A DNA stretch of 8,450 bases. Origin: JBAWXE01 sp037144255 (lineage in GTDB: Bacteria; Bacteroidota; Bacteroidia; Chitinophagales; Chitinophagaceae). The notes under the pieces are model-generated. The model searched no databases, was not told the origin of the DNA, and saw only the letters and a program-made list of their open reading frames with translations. The position numbers and the translations under genes are program-made. Where the stretch lies: the NCBI GenBank assembly GCA_037144255.1, contig JBAWXE010000109.1, positions 1-8,450 of the forward strand, read 5' to 3'. Every line of letters begins with the position of its first letter. Positions within the stretch are counted from its first letter, which is position 1. Shown piece after piece: positions 1 through 5,827 of this stretch.

Positions 1-117
1 ATTGAAGCCGAAATACCTGTATCAGATGAACGAGATGAGATCATTACGTTTGTACGTGAAACAGGTAGAGGTATCATGAGAGGCTATACTCGTCGCCATA
101 ATGAAGATATCCCTTAA
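1..117 (+). CDS. lpxA: Acyl-ACP--UDP-N-acetylglucosamine O-acyltransferase (LpxA), C-terminal fragment
   Basis: Open from the window edge in frame 1 for 38 codons to a TAA at 115-117; the rest of the gene lies to the left. The visible tail contains ERDEIITFVR followed by GRGIMRGY. This resembles the C-terminal helical end of Bacteroidota LpxA proteins as I remember them (ERDxIxxFIR...RGIMRG). LpxA is a cytoplasmic trimeric left-handed beta-helix enzyme that puts the 3-hydroxyacyl chain on UDP-GlcNAc, the first step of lipid A synthesis. The catalytic histidine and the hexapeptide repeats are outside the window, so the call rests only on this tail and on the ABC ATPase gene that starts inside its last codons. 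No other family came to mind for the tail. Confidence 0.72.
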   Translation: MEAEIPVSDERDEIITFVRETGRGIMRGYTRRHNEDIP

Positions 118-718
118 TCAAATAAGCAAACGCTTTCAACGGTATTGGATATTTAAAGACATCAATTACTCGTTCGGCTCGCCGGGAACCTATGCATTAT
201 TAGGGCCCAATGGTAGTGGCAAGTCTACTTTATTACGGATCATAGCAGGGATGCAAGCTCCCTCAATAGGTAAAATAACATTCTCATATCAGAGAAATGA
301 TATTCCCGTAAATAAATTATTCCCACATATTGCCTTCTGTGCACCCGGAATGGAAATAGTAGAGGATCTGACACTTAAAGAATTCCTAGATTTTCATTTC
401 ACATTTAAGAATCCTATTGCTGGATTGACAATAGAGAAAATAATTGAAGAGATAGGGCTGAAACACGCTACGGATAAACCTATCAGCGATTATTCATCCG
501 GTATGAAGCAAAGAGTGAAATTGGCCCAAGCTATCTTTTCGGATACTCCTGTTTTGTTGCTAGATGAGCCATGCACCAATCTGGATCAGGCAGGTGTAGA
601 TCAATATACTAAATGGATAGACACCTATAGCCAAGGCAGATTGGTAATAGTAGCCTCCAATGATGTTCGTGAATATTGTTTCTGTAAAGAACAGATAGTG
701 ATTGAACACTACAAATAA
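101..718 (+). CDS. Stand-alone ABC transporter ATP-binding protein
   Basis: This 205-residue protein is a single nucleotide-binding domain with no membrane segment. Visible motifs are Walker A GPNGSGKST (35-43), signature SSGMKQR (132-138), Walker B VLLLDEP (151-157) and D-loop NLD (160-162). The Q-loop position reads FCAPG (79-83) with no Gln, and the usual switch His is replaced by Asn187 in VASND. The ATP site is therefore atypical, although the core motifs and Walker B glutamate are intact. The ATG at 101 lies inside lpxA, giving a 17-bp overlap in another frame that suggests translational coupling. No permease gene follows, so the partner must be encoded elsewhere, or the ATPase may act without one. 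Its position behind lpxA hints at an envelope role, but the substrate is unknown. The length is normal for small CcmA/LolD-size ATPases. Confidence 0.9.
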   Translation: MKISLNQISKRFQRYWIFKDINYSFGSPGTYALLGPNGSGKSTLLRIIAGMQAPSIGKITFSYQRNDIPVNKLFPHIAFCAPGMEIVEDLTLKEFLDFHFTFKNPIAGLTIEKIIEEIGLKHATDKPISDYSSGMKQRVKLAQAIFSDTPVLLLDEPCTNLDQAGVDQYTKWIDTYSQGRLVIVASNDVREYCFCKEQIVIEHYK

Positions 719-740
719 TATTAGCTGCTACTTATTATTT
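713..740 (+). terminator. Weak hairpin at the end of the ABC ATPase gene
   Basis: AAATAATA (713-720) and TATTATTT (733-740) are perfect 8-bp inverted arms around a 12-nt loop, and the TAA stop (716-718) lies in the left arm. The right arm runs into the T-rich stretch TTATTATTTCTCATTT. The position fits an intrinsic terminator for the lpxA-ABC unit. The stem is all A/T and would be weak, so this is only a candidate. Confidence 0.3.
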
Positions 741-788
741 CTCATTTAGTCGTATTAGACAATCATATAGCTAGTACATTATATGAAC

Positions 789-823
789 ACTTTAACAAAA
801 TGAGCTGTGTGCTTTTGTTAAGT
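789..823. promoter_or_regulatory. Inverted repeat upstream of the MFS gene (operator or terminator candidate)
   Basis: TTAACAAAA (792-800) and TTTTGTTAA (813-821) are perfect 9-bp inverted arms separated by 12 nt. With one bulged T the match extends to ACTTTAACAAAA / TTTTGTTAAGT (789-800 / 813-823). The right arm overlaps the -7 box at 819-826, as an operator for a dimeric repressor would. No regulator gene lies nearby. It could also act as a second terminator for the upstream operon, but the sequence after it is not a clear T tract. Confidence 0.4.
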
Positions 824-826
824 TTG
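819..826 (+). promoter_or_regulatory. Candidate -7 promoter box for the MFS gene
   Basis: TAAGTTTG is an exact match to the Bacteroidota -7 consensus TAnnTTTG. It ends 21 nt before the first base of the TTG start at 847, so transcription would begin about 10-15 nt before translation. I found no convincing TTG -33 element at the usual 17-22 nt spacing. The inverted repeat at 789-823 overlaps this box. Confidence 0.4.
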
Positions 827-846
827 TAATGTTTACTAATCTATAA

Positions 847-2064
847 TTGAAAAGAATAGCATCAATATATAAGAATGCCTACTCAGGTTTTTCTCCATCT
901 ACATGGTGGTTATCTCTTGTTATGCTCATCAATCGTAGTGGTACAATGGTGGTACCATTTATGACCCTATACCTAACTGAAAAACTAAATTTCAGAATTG
1001 GGAAAGCAGGAATCGTAATGGCTGTATTTGGTGCAGGAGCTGTATGCGGTGGGCTTTTAGGTGGTAAATTGACGGACAAGATCGGTTTCTACCCTGTGCA
1101 ATTATGTGCATTGATCATAGGTGGAATCATGTTCATGATACTTGGACAAATGACAAGCTTTACTACAATTTGTATTTGTGCATTTATACTCAGTATTATA
1201 AATGATTCTTTTCGCCCTGCTAATGCCGCTGCTGTAGCACAATACAGCAAAGAAGAAAGCCGCACTCGTGCATATTCACTTAATAGACTTGCAGTAAATT
1301 TGGGATGGGCCGTTGGTGGTGCATTGGGTGGTTTTGTAGCATCAAGAAATTATCAATTATTATTCTGGATAGATGGAGTAACCAATATAGGTGCTGCATT
1401 GCTATTAATGGCCGTGCTGGCCCCCACTAAAAACAAGGCAACACCAAAGGGAATCAACAAACAAATAAGCCCTGATGTTATTATGCATTCAGCTTATAGA
1501 GATAAACCATACATGGTATTTATTGTATTGACTATGCTCCAAGGTTATTGCTTCTTTCAGCAGTTTAGTACTATACCTGTGTATTACCGTAGTGAATTAC
1601 ATCTTAGTGAGCAGTTCATTGGCATGATAATGGCATTGAATGGCCTGCTGATTACCCTGTTTGAAATGGTGGTAGTCGCGCAATTGGAAGGCAAAAGACG
1701 AAATCTGTATTTTATCGTATATGGTACCATACTCATGGGCTTATCCTTCATATCCTTTAATATTCTGCCAGGTGCAGCTTCATTGGCACTGATGTCTATG
1801 CTCATCATTACTATGGGAGAGATATTAGCAATGCCTTTTATGAATTCATTTGGGATAAGCAGAAGCAATGAAACCAACAGAGGGCAATATGCAGGACTGT
1901 ATACAGTTGCTTGGTCTACAGCACAAGTATTAGGCCCGGGAACAGGCTCACAAGTGGCTCAATATTTAGGATTCAGAGCTTTGTGGTGGTTTATCGGAGG
2001 CTTATCTATATTAGCGGCAATTGGGTTCAAATGGCTGAATATAAGACTACATAAACACTTATAA
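847..2064 (+). CDS. Major facilitator superfamily (MFS) transporter, drug-exporter-like
   Basis: This 405-residue polytopic membrane protein has about 12 predicted helices in two halves joined near residues 195-215. It carries MFS motif A as GGKLTDKIG (72-80), in the loop between helices 2 and 3. Helix 1 contains INRSGTMVVPF (28-38), typical of MdtH/YfcJ-like proton-coupled exporters. No substrate can be read from the sequence. The start is TTG: an in-frame TAA (844-846) sits immediately upstream, and the next Met is residue 26, inside helix 1, which would destroy the fold. The TTG start places KRIASIYKNAYSGFS before helix 1, as in relatives. A -7 box and inverted repeat lie just upstream. 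The gene is probably transcribed alone, and its end overlaps the convergent YggS-family gene by 6 bp. Confidence 0.9.
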   Translation: MKRIASIYKNAYSGFSPSTWWLSLVMLINRSGTMVVPFMTLYLTEKLNFRIGKAGIVMAVFGAGAVCGGLLGGKLTDKIGFYPVQLCALIIGGIMFMILGQMTSFTTICICAFILSIINDSFRPANAAAVAQYSKEESRTRAYSLNRLAVNLGWAVGGALGGFVASRNYQLLFWIDGVTNIGAALLLMAVLAPTKNKATPKGINKQISPDVIMHSAYRDKPYMVFIVLTMLQGYCFFQQFSTIPVYYRSELHLSEQFIGMIMALNGLLITLFEMVVVAQLEGKRRNLYFIVYGTILMGLSFISFNILPGAASLALMSMLIITMGEILAMPFMNSFGISRSNETNRGQYAGLYTVAWSTAQVLGPGTGSQVAQYLGFRALWWFIGGLSILAAIGFKWLNIRLHKHL

Positions 2065-2745
2065 TGTTTTGTTCTCCCTGGCACCAAATAGCAGGCTACC
2101 TATTCGCACCATATTACCACCTTCATTAATGGCGATCTCGTAATCACTACTCATACCTATAGAGCAATGTGCAAAATAAGGTTTGCCTAAAAAATAAGAC
2201 TGTTGAAAGTTTCTAAAAACTGAATACAGCTTAGCAAATTCAGCATGTAATTGTTCTTGGTTATTCGTATTAGTAGCCATACCCATCATACCACAGATAC
2301 GAACATTTTGAAATGATGACGTATTTGCTTCATATCTGTCAAGTAATTCTACTAATTCCTTTTCATCCAATCCGAATTTAGTTTCTTCATTGGCAATATG
2401 CATCTGTAATAGTATATTTATTACACGGTTATTTTTCCGGGCTTGTTTATTGATCTCTTGAAGCAATGCAAAACTATCTACTGCATGAATGAGGTGAACA
2501 AAGGGCGCAATGTACTTTACCTTGTTACTTTGCAGATGGCCAATGAAATGCCAATGTATGTCTTTAGGGAGTGCTGCTTGTTTATCTACTAATTCCTGTA
2601 CATAATTCTCTCCAAAATCTTTTTGCCCAAGTGAATACAGTGCATTGATATCTTCTGCCGGCTTAGTTTTAGAAACAGCAACTAATGTTAGGTGCTTCTT
2701 TTCAAATGAACTGTGCAATTCCTTCCAAAAAGACTCGTTTACCAT
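2059..2745 (-). CDS. YggS/PLPBP-family pyridoxal phosphate homeostasis protein
   Basis: A 228-residue cytoplasmic protein with a fold-type III PLP barrel resembling the N-terminal domain of alanine racemase. The PLP lysine is K26 in VAVSKTKP (22-29). Other family marks are FGENYVQE (44-51), WHFIGHLQSNK (65-75), and the phosphate-binding end with SIGMSSDY (195-202) and RIGSLLFG (214-221). The length matches the family. These proteins have no known catalytic activity; they bind PLP and influence cofactor balance. Loss in E. coli disturbs Val/Ile, pantothenate and CoA metabolism. The ATG at 2745 is 8 bp after the panB stop, so the two genes are probably co-transcribed. The stop lies 6 bp inside the end of the convergent MFS gene, leaving no room for a separate terminator. 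Confidence 0.95.
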   Translation of the reverse strand: MVNESFWKELHSSFEKKHLTLVAVSKTKPAEDINALYSLGQKDFGENYVQELVDKQAALPKDIHWHFIGHLQSNKVKYIAPFVHLIHAVDSFALLQEINKQARKNNRVINILLQMHIANEETKFGLDEKELVELLDRYEANTSSFQNVRICGMMGMATNTNNQEQLHAEFAKLYSVFRNFQQSYFLGKPYFAHCSIGMSSDYEIAINEGGNMVRIGSLLFGARENKTL

Positions 2746-2753
2746 GATATATA

Positions 2754-3569
2754 CTAATACTGTTCATTCTCGTTAGGAAAATCTTTACTTTTTACATCTT
2801 TGATATAATGTTCAGTCGCACCCTTGATCTCTGCATATAGATCTAAGTATCTGCGCAGAAAACGAGGAGAAAAATCTTTGGTAATACCCAACATATCATG
2901 CATCACCAATACTTGTCCATCCACATCCATACCTGCGCCAATACCTATTACAGGAATTTTGAGTTCTGAAGCAACACGTTTACCAAGGGATGCAGGTATT
3001 TTTTCAAGAACTATAGCAAAGCAGCCAGCTTCTTGTAATAAGTGAGCATTTGATACCAATTGTTCTGCTTCTTCTTCTTCTCTGGCCCTTACTATATAAG
3101 TACCAAATTTATAAATAGATTGTGGTGTCAACCCTAAATGCCCCATTACCGGAACACCGGCACTGATAATACGCTTGATAGATTCCACAACCTCTGCTCC
3201 ACCTTCTAATTTGATAGCATGAGCTCCGGCTTCTTTCATGATACGTATTGAAGAGTTTAATGCTTCTTTACTATTACCTTGATAACTACCAAAAGGCAGA
3301 TCAACGATAACCAAACAACGATCTATACCTTTTATCACACTTTGTGCATGGTATATCATTTGATCCAATGTGATCGGTAGTGTAGTTTCATGACCTGCCA
3401 TAACATTGGAAGCTGAGTCGCCTACCAATAACACATCTATTCCGGCATCATCGAAGATACGAGCCATAGAAAAATCGTATGCAGTAAGCATACTGATCTT
3501 TTCCCCATGTTCTTTCATCCATTGCAAGGTATGTGTTGTAACTTTCTTTACATCTTTATGTACCGACAT
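2754..3569 (-). CDS. panB: 3-methyl-2-oxobutanoate hydroxymethyltransferase (ketopantoate hydroxymethyltransferase)
   Basis: PanB transfers a hydroxymethyl group from 5,10-methylene-THF to alpha-ketoisovalerate, the first committed step toward pantothenate and CoA. The 271-residue protein covers the whole TIM barrel. By comparison with E. coli PanB, the Mg2+ ligands are D51 (VGDSASN), D90 (VDLPFGSY) and E122 (KLEGG), K120 contacts substrate, and E189 (LEKIP) is the catalytic base. GHLGLTPQS (143-151) and GIGAG are also present. The start MSVHKDVKKVTTHTLQ matches Bacteroidota relatives. The gene lies 50 bp after the HMG-CoA lyase gene, and yggS follows after 8 bp. A one-mismatch -7-like box (TACTTTTA, plus-strand 3587-3594) lies 18 nt before the ATG, so an own promoter is possible. 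Neither panC nor panD is in the window. Confidence 0.97.
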   Translation of the reverse strand: MSVHKDVKKVTTHTLQWMKEHGEKISMLTAYDFSMARIFDDAGIDVLLVGDSASNVMAGHETTLPITLDQMIYHAQSVIKGIDRCLVIVDLPFGSYQGNSKEALNSSIRIMKEAGAHAIKLEGGAEVVESIKRIISAGVPVMGHLGLTPQSIYKFGTYIVRAREEEEAEQLVSNAHLLQEAGCFAIVLEKIPASLGKRVASELKIPVIGIGAGMDVDGQVLVMHDMLGITKDFSPRFLRRYLDLYAEIKGATEHYIKDVKSKDFPNENEQY

Positions 3570-3619
3570 AGAATAAATATGATTAGTAAAAGTAAAGCAT
3601 TAAAATGAACTTAGAAACC

Positions 3620-4477
3620 TTAAACAAATACCGATGACGCCATGTGAAATGCCTTTGTAAATGCTTCTTTATCAATATTCAATAACACACCCTTTTTATT
3701 ACACCAATCCAAAAGATTCTCTGTGGCTATGTTGCCTACTAATTCATCTTCTGCCATTGGGCAACCACCTATCCCTTTCATGGCGCTATCAAATCTGACA
3801 CACCCGTTATCGTATGCAGCCTGTATCTTCTCTCCCCAACTGTCTATTGATGAGTGAAAATGGGCTCCTATTTGTATATCCTTAAATTCCGGAACCAAAC
3901 TCTTGTATATATATTCAATTGTATCCGGTTTAGCTACGCCTACTGTGTCTGACATTGCAATAGTTTTTACTCCCAATTGAGCTAATTTACCTACCCATTG
4001 TATAGCTATTTCAGCATTGTATGGGTCGCCATAAGGATTTCCAAATCCCATTGAGATATAAACCACAAGTTCTTTACCATTTTGCACACAAAGATTCTGT
4101 ATTTCTTCTACCTGAGTCAAAGATTCTGTAATTGTTTTATTAGTATTTCTTAATTGAAATGTCTCTGATATTGAAAAAGGGAAACCTAAGTAACTGATCT
4201 GATCATACTGAACAGCATCTTCTGCACCTCGAGTATTGGCAATGATAGCCAGTAATTGAGTGGTTGAATTTGAAAGGTCCAATTGTGGTATTACATCCTT
4301 TGTATCAGCCATTTGGGGTATTGCTTTTGCAGATACAAACGAGCCACAGTCCAACACATCAAAACCTACATGTAAAAGCGCATTGAGATATGCCACTTTT
4401 TGTTCTGTAGATATAAAATGCTTCCAGCCTTGCATGGCATCTCTTGGGCACTCAACTAATGAAATTCTTTGTGACAT
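3620..4477 (-). CDS. Hydroxymethylglutaryl-CoA lyase
   Basis: HMG-CoA lyase splits HMG-CoA into acetyl-CoA and acetoacetate, the last step of leucine breakdown. With the ATG at 4477 the protein has 285 residues and one DRE-TIM metallolyase barrel. Residues matching the human active site are R12 and D13 (VECPRDAMQ), H206 and H208 (GAHFHSS), the loop Cys C239 (GIGGCPMAEDE) and N249 (GNIATENL). The position of human E72 is held by Asp, D43 in LDCGSFVSAK; I recall the same Asp in other Bacteroidota homologues. Starting three codons earlier needs a TTG at 4486; the ATG at 4477 is preferred because it leaves 18 nt to a -7 box, like neighbouring genes. HMG-CoA lyase is more likely than isopropylmalate or homocitrate synthase because of GGCP and the short length. 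panB and yggS follow on the same strand. Confidence 0.92.
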   Translation of the reverse strand: MSQRISLVECPRDAMQGWKHFISTEQKVAYLNALLHVGFDVLDCGSFVSAKAIPQMADTKDVIPQLDLSNSTTQLLAIIANTRGAEDAVQYDQISYLGFPFSISETFQLRNTNKTITESLTQVEEIQNLCVQNGKELVVYISMGFGNPYGDPYNAEIAIQWVGKLAQLGVKTIAMSDTVGVAKPDTIEYIYKSLVPEFKDIQIGAHFHSSIDSWGEKIQAAYDNGCVRFDSAMKGIGGCPMAEDELVGNIATENLLDWCNKKGVLLNIDKEAFTKAFHMASSVFV

Positions 4478-4494
4478 ATATCTCAATTACGATA

Positions 4495-4502
4495 CAAAAT
4501 TA
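4495..4502 (-). promoter_or_regulatory. Candidate -7 promoter box for HMG-CoA lyase
   Basis: On the minus strand this reads TAATTTTG, an exact TAnnTTTG match. It ends 18 nt before the ATG at 4477. A TTG lies upstream, but with a spacer of only 15 nt, which is short for a -33 element. The near-palindrome at 4498-4514 overlaps the box. Together with the hairpin after mqnA, this suggests that HMG-CoA lyase opens its own transcription unit. Confidence 0.45.
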
Positions 4503-4514
4503 GTTAACCTAATT
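4498..4514. repeat. Short near-palindrome overlapping the HMG-CoA lyase promoter
   Basis: AATTAG (4498-4503) and CTAATT (4509-4514) are inverted 6-bp arms around TTAAC. One added G would make a full 18-bp palindrome. The left arm overlaps the -7 box, so an operator is possible. Short AT-rich palindromes are common by chance, so confidence is low. Confidence 0.2.
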
Positions 4515-4551
4515 GACCAATTGGAAGTAAGATAATAGATAGAACTATAAT

Positions 4552-4590
4552 AAAAGATGATGATAATAATCTTATGCTGTTATCATCTTT
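4552..4590 (-). terminator. Intrinsic terminator candidate for mqnA
   Basis: On the minus strand, GATGATAA (plus 4580-4587) pairs with TTATCATC (plus 4559-4566), giving an 8-bp stem. The 13-nt loop contains the mqnA stop codon. The right arm continues ATCTTTTATTATAG, so a T-rich tract follows. Outer AAA/TTT pairing is possible with a 3-nt bulge. The hairpin begins inside the last codons of mqnA and would separate it from the HMG-CoA lyase unit. The stem is AT-rich, hence moderate confidence. Confidence 0.42.
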
Positions 4591-5312
4591 AAGAACTTAT
4601 CTAATCCCTTCTTTTTCTCTATATCTATATGAAAATGTATATTTTCTGTATAATATTTTTTCAGATCATAGTACGGGAAATGATTTTCAGCTACTATTTC
4701 ATCCAGATTTTGTAAGCCTACAGCATTGGCTTCATTAAACGAGGTTATAAACTGTGCAGGTAGATTTTTATTAGCCACCCAGGCAGCAAATACAAATGGC
4801 AATCCTGTCAATTCTTTCCATCCATCTGATAAATCATACACATATTTAAAATTATCTAATTGCTGCAAGGCTCTATCCCCTATGATCACACCAGCGGTAG
4901 TACCCTTAATATCTTCAATATACTGCTCATTAGCAGGAATAAATAACACATTCTTATTCCAAAGCTTTTCCAAAAGTAATTGAGCAAGACGAACTGAAGT
5001 ACGTGACTGATAATCTAGATAGACAGATTCAATATGTTCCATTGGAACTTGACTAAAAATAGCCACTGAGGCAACATTACCATCTGCAGCTATACCATAG
5101 TCGCTTATTATTCTAGCATTAGGAATGCTAGGAATAGCTGCAACAGGTAACAAAGCCAAATCAATACTGCCATCTTGCAAACTAGATGCAAGTTGTGAAG
5201 GGTAATTCAACAGCAATTCCATCTCATTTATGATGCTATTTCTCTCAATTCCGTATAATAAGGGTTTAGTATTTAAGTAACTTACAGCTGCAACTTTTAT
5301 TTTGGCGTTCAA
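4572..5312 (-). CDS. mqnA: Chorismate dehydratase MqnA (futalosine menaquinone pathway)
   Basis: MqnA dehydrates chorismate to 3-[(1-carboxyvinyl)oxy]benzoate, the first step of the futalosine route to menaquinone. The fold resembles a periplasmic binding protein, but the enzyme is cytoplasmic. Family marks are VSYLNTKPLLYGI near the N-terminus (including the conserved Asn), LLPVAAIP, the DYQSRTSVRLAQLLL segment, IIGDRAL, and DLSDGWKELTGLPFVFAAW. An ATG at 5354 would add the 14 residues MKVYYCIFAPKNRL, which are atypical for the family and contain a -7 box. I therefore choose the TTG at 5312, giving 246 residues beginning MNAKIKVAAVSYLNT and a leader of the same length as neighbouring genes. 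If 5354 is right, the protein has 260 residues. The gene is divergent from rnhA, and a hairpin follows it. No other mqn genes are visible. Confidence 0.92.
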   Translation of the reverse strand: MNAKIKVAAVSYLNTKPLLYGIERNSIINEMELLLNYPSQLASSLQDGSIDLALLPVAAIPSIPNARIISDYGIAADGNVASVAIFSQVPMEHIESVYLDYQSRTSVRLAQLLLEKLWNKNVLFIPANEQYIEDIKGTTAGVIIGDRALQQLDNFKYVYDLSDGWKELTGLPFVFAAWVANKNLPAQFITSFNEANAVGLQNLDEIVAENHFPYYDLKKYYTENIHFHIDIEKKKGLDKFLKMITA

Positions 5313-5317
5313 GAGTC

Positions 5318-5325
5318 TATTTTTG
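5318..5325 (+). promoter_or_regulatory. Candidate -7 promoter box for rnhA
   Basis: TATTTTTG matches TAnnTTTG exactly and ends 32 nt before the rnhA ATG at 5357. No clear -33 TTG lies at the standard distance; TTTG at 5301-5304 leaves only 13 nt. The box is 4 nt away from, and faces away from, the mqnA -7 box at 5330-5337. Confidence 0.4.
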
Positions 5326-5329
5326 GGGG

Positions 5330-5337
5330 CAAAGATA
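5330..5337 (-). promoter_or_regulatory. Candidate -7 promoter box for mqnA
   Basis: The minus strand reads TATCTTTG, an exact TAnnTTTG match, ending 18 nt before the TTG proposed as the mqnA start. If used, its transcript would begin downstream of the ATG at 5354, which could then not serve as the start. No -33 TTG is seen at 17-22 nt spacing. Confidence 0.45.
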
Positions 5338-5356
5338 CAGTAATAGACTTTCATTC

Positions 5357-5824
5357 ATGTCTCAACAATTAGTTATATATACAGATGGTGCAGCTAGAGG
5401 CAATCCTGGTCCTGGAGGCTATGGTGTCGTTTTGCAATGGGGTGCAAAAATGAAAGAACTATCGCAAGGTTATAGACATACCACTAACAACCGCATGGAG
5501 CTTATGGCGGTAATTGCGGCATTACTATCATTAACTAAAGATAACCTAGACATAGTCATATACAGCGACTCTTCATATGTCATCAATTCTGTAGAAAAGG
5601 GCTGGGTATTTGGTTGGGTAAAGAAAGGATTTAAGGATAAGAAGAACGCAGACCTTTGGCGATTATTTCTTACACTTTACAAAAAAAACCGTATCAAATT
5701 TGTGTGGGTAAAAGGTCATGCAGATAATCCCATGAATAACCGCTGCGATGAGCTGGCAACAGCAGCAGCCGATAGCAGAGATTGGCTGGTAGATGAAGGG
5801 TATGAAAATGGTGAAGCAGGATAG
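5357..5824 (+). CDS. rnhA: Ribonuclease HI
   Basis: RNase HI cuts the RNA strand of RNA-DNA hybrids in the cytoplasm, for example R-loops and lagging-strand primers. The 155-residue protein has the bacterial single-domain length. The acidic active site is complete: D10 in YTDGAARGNPGPGG, E48 in NNRMELMA, D71 in YSDSSYVI and D131 in NNRCDELA. The catalytic-loop histidine is H121 in VKGHADN. The basic protrusion is seen as GWVFGWVKKGFKDKKNADLW (82-101). The ATG at 5357 places the first beta strand (QLVIYTDG) correctly. The gene is divergent from mqnA and ends 3 bp from the stop of the convergent cation transporter gene. Nothing in it looks damaged. Confidence 0.97.
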   Translation: MSQQLVIYTDGAARGNPGPGGYGVVLQWGAKMKELSQGYRHTTNNRMELMAVIAALLSLTKDNLDIVIYSDSSYVINSVEKGWVFGWVKKGFKDKKNADLWRLFLTLYKKNRIKFVWVKGHADNPMNNRCDELATAAADSRDWLVDEGYENGEAG

Positions 5825-5827
5825 GTT

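Noticed and set aside
719..846. Possible small RNA or small gene in the largest intergenic gap
   Set aside because: I found no open frame of useful length. The structure present is explained by two candidate hairpins and a -7 box.
4477..4486. Longer start of HMG-CoA lyase at TTG 4486
   Set aside because: The ATG three codons later fits the family N-terminus. The TTG would leave only 9 nt to the -7 box.
4260..4535. Plus-strand open frame of 91 codons over the start of the HMG-CoA lyase gene
   Set aside because: It is antisense to conserved HMG-CoA lyase motifs and has no family signal. Its composition follows the opposite gene.
4552..4570. GAT/AAT triplet-like run after mqnA
   Set aside because: Only a few units long and explained by the terminator-like hairpin. 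It is not a real microsatellite.
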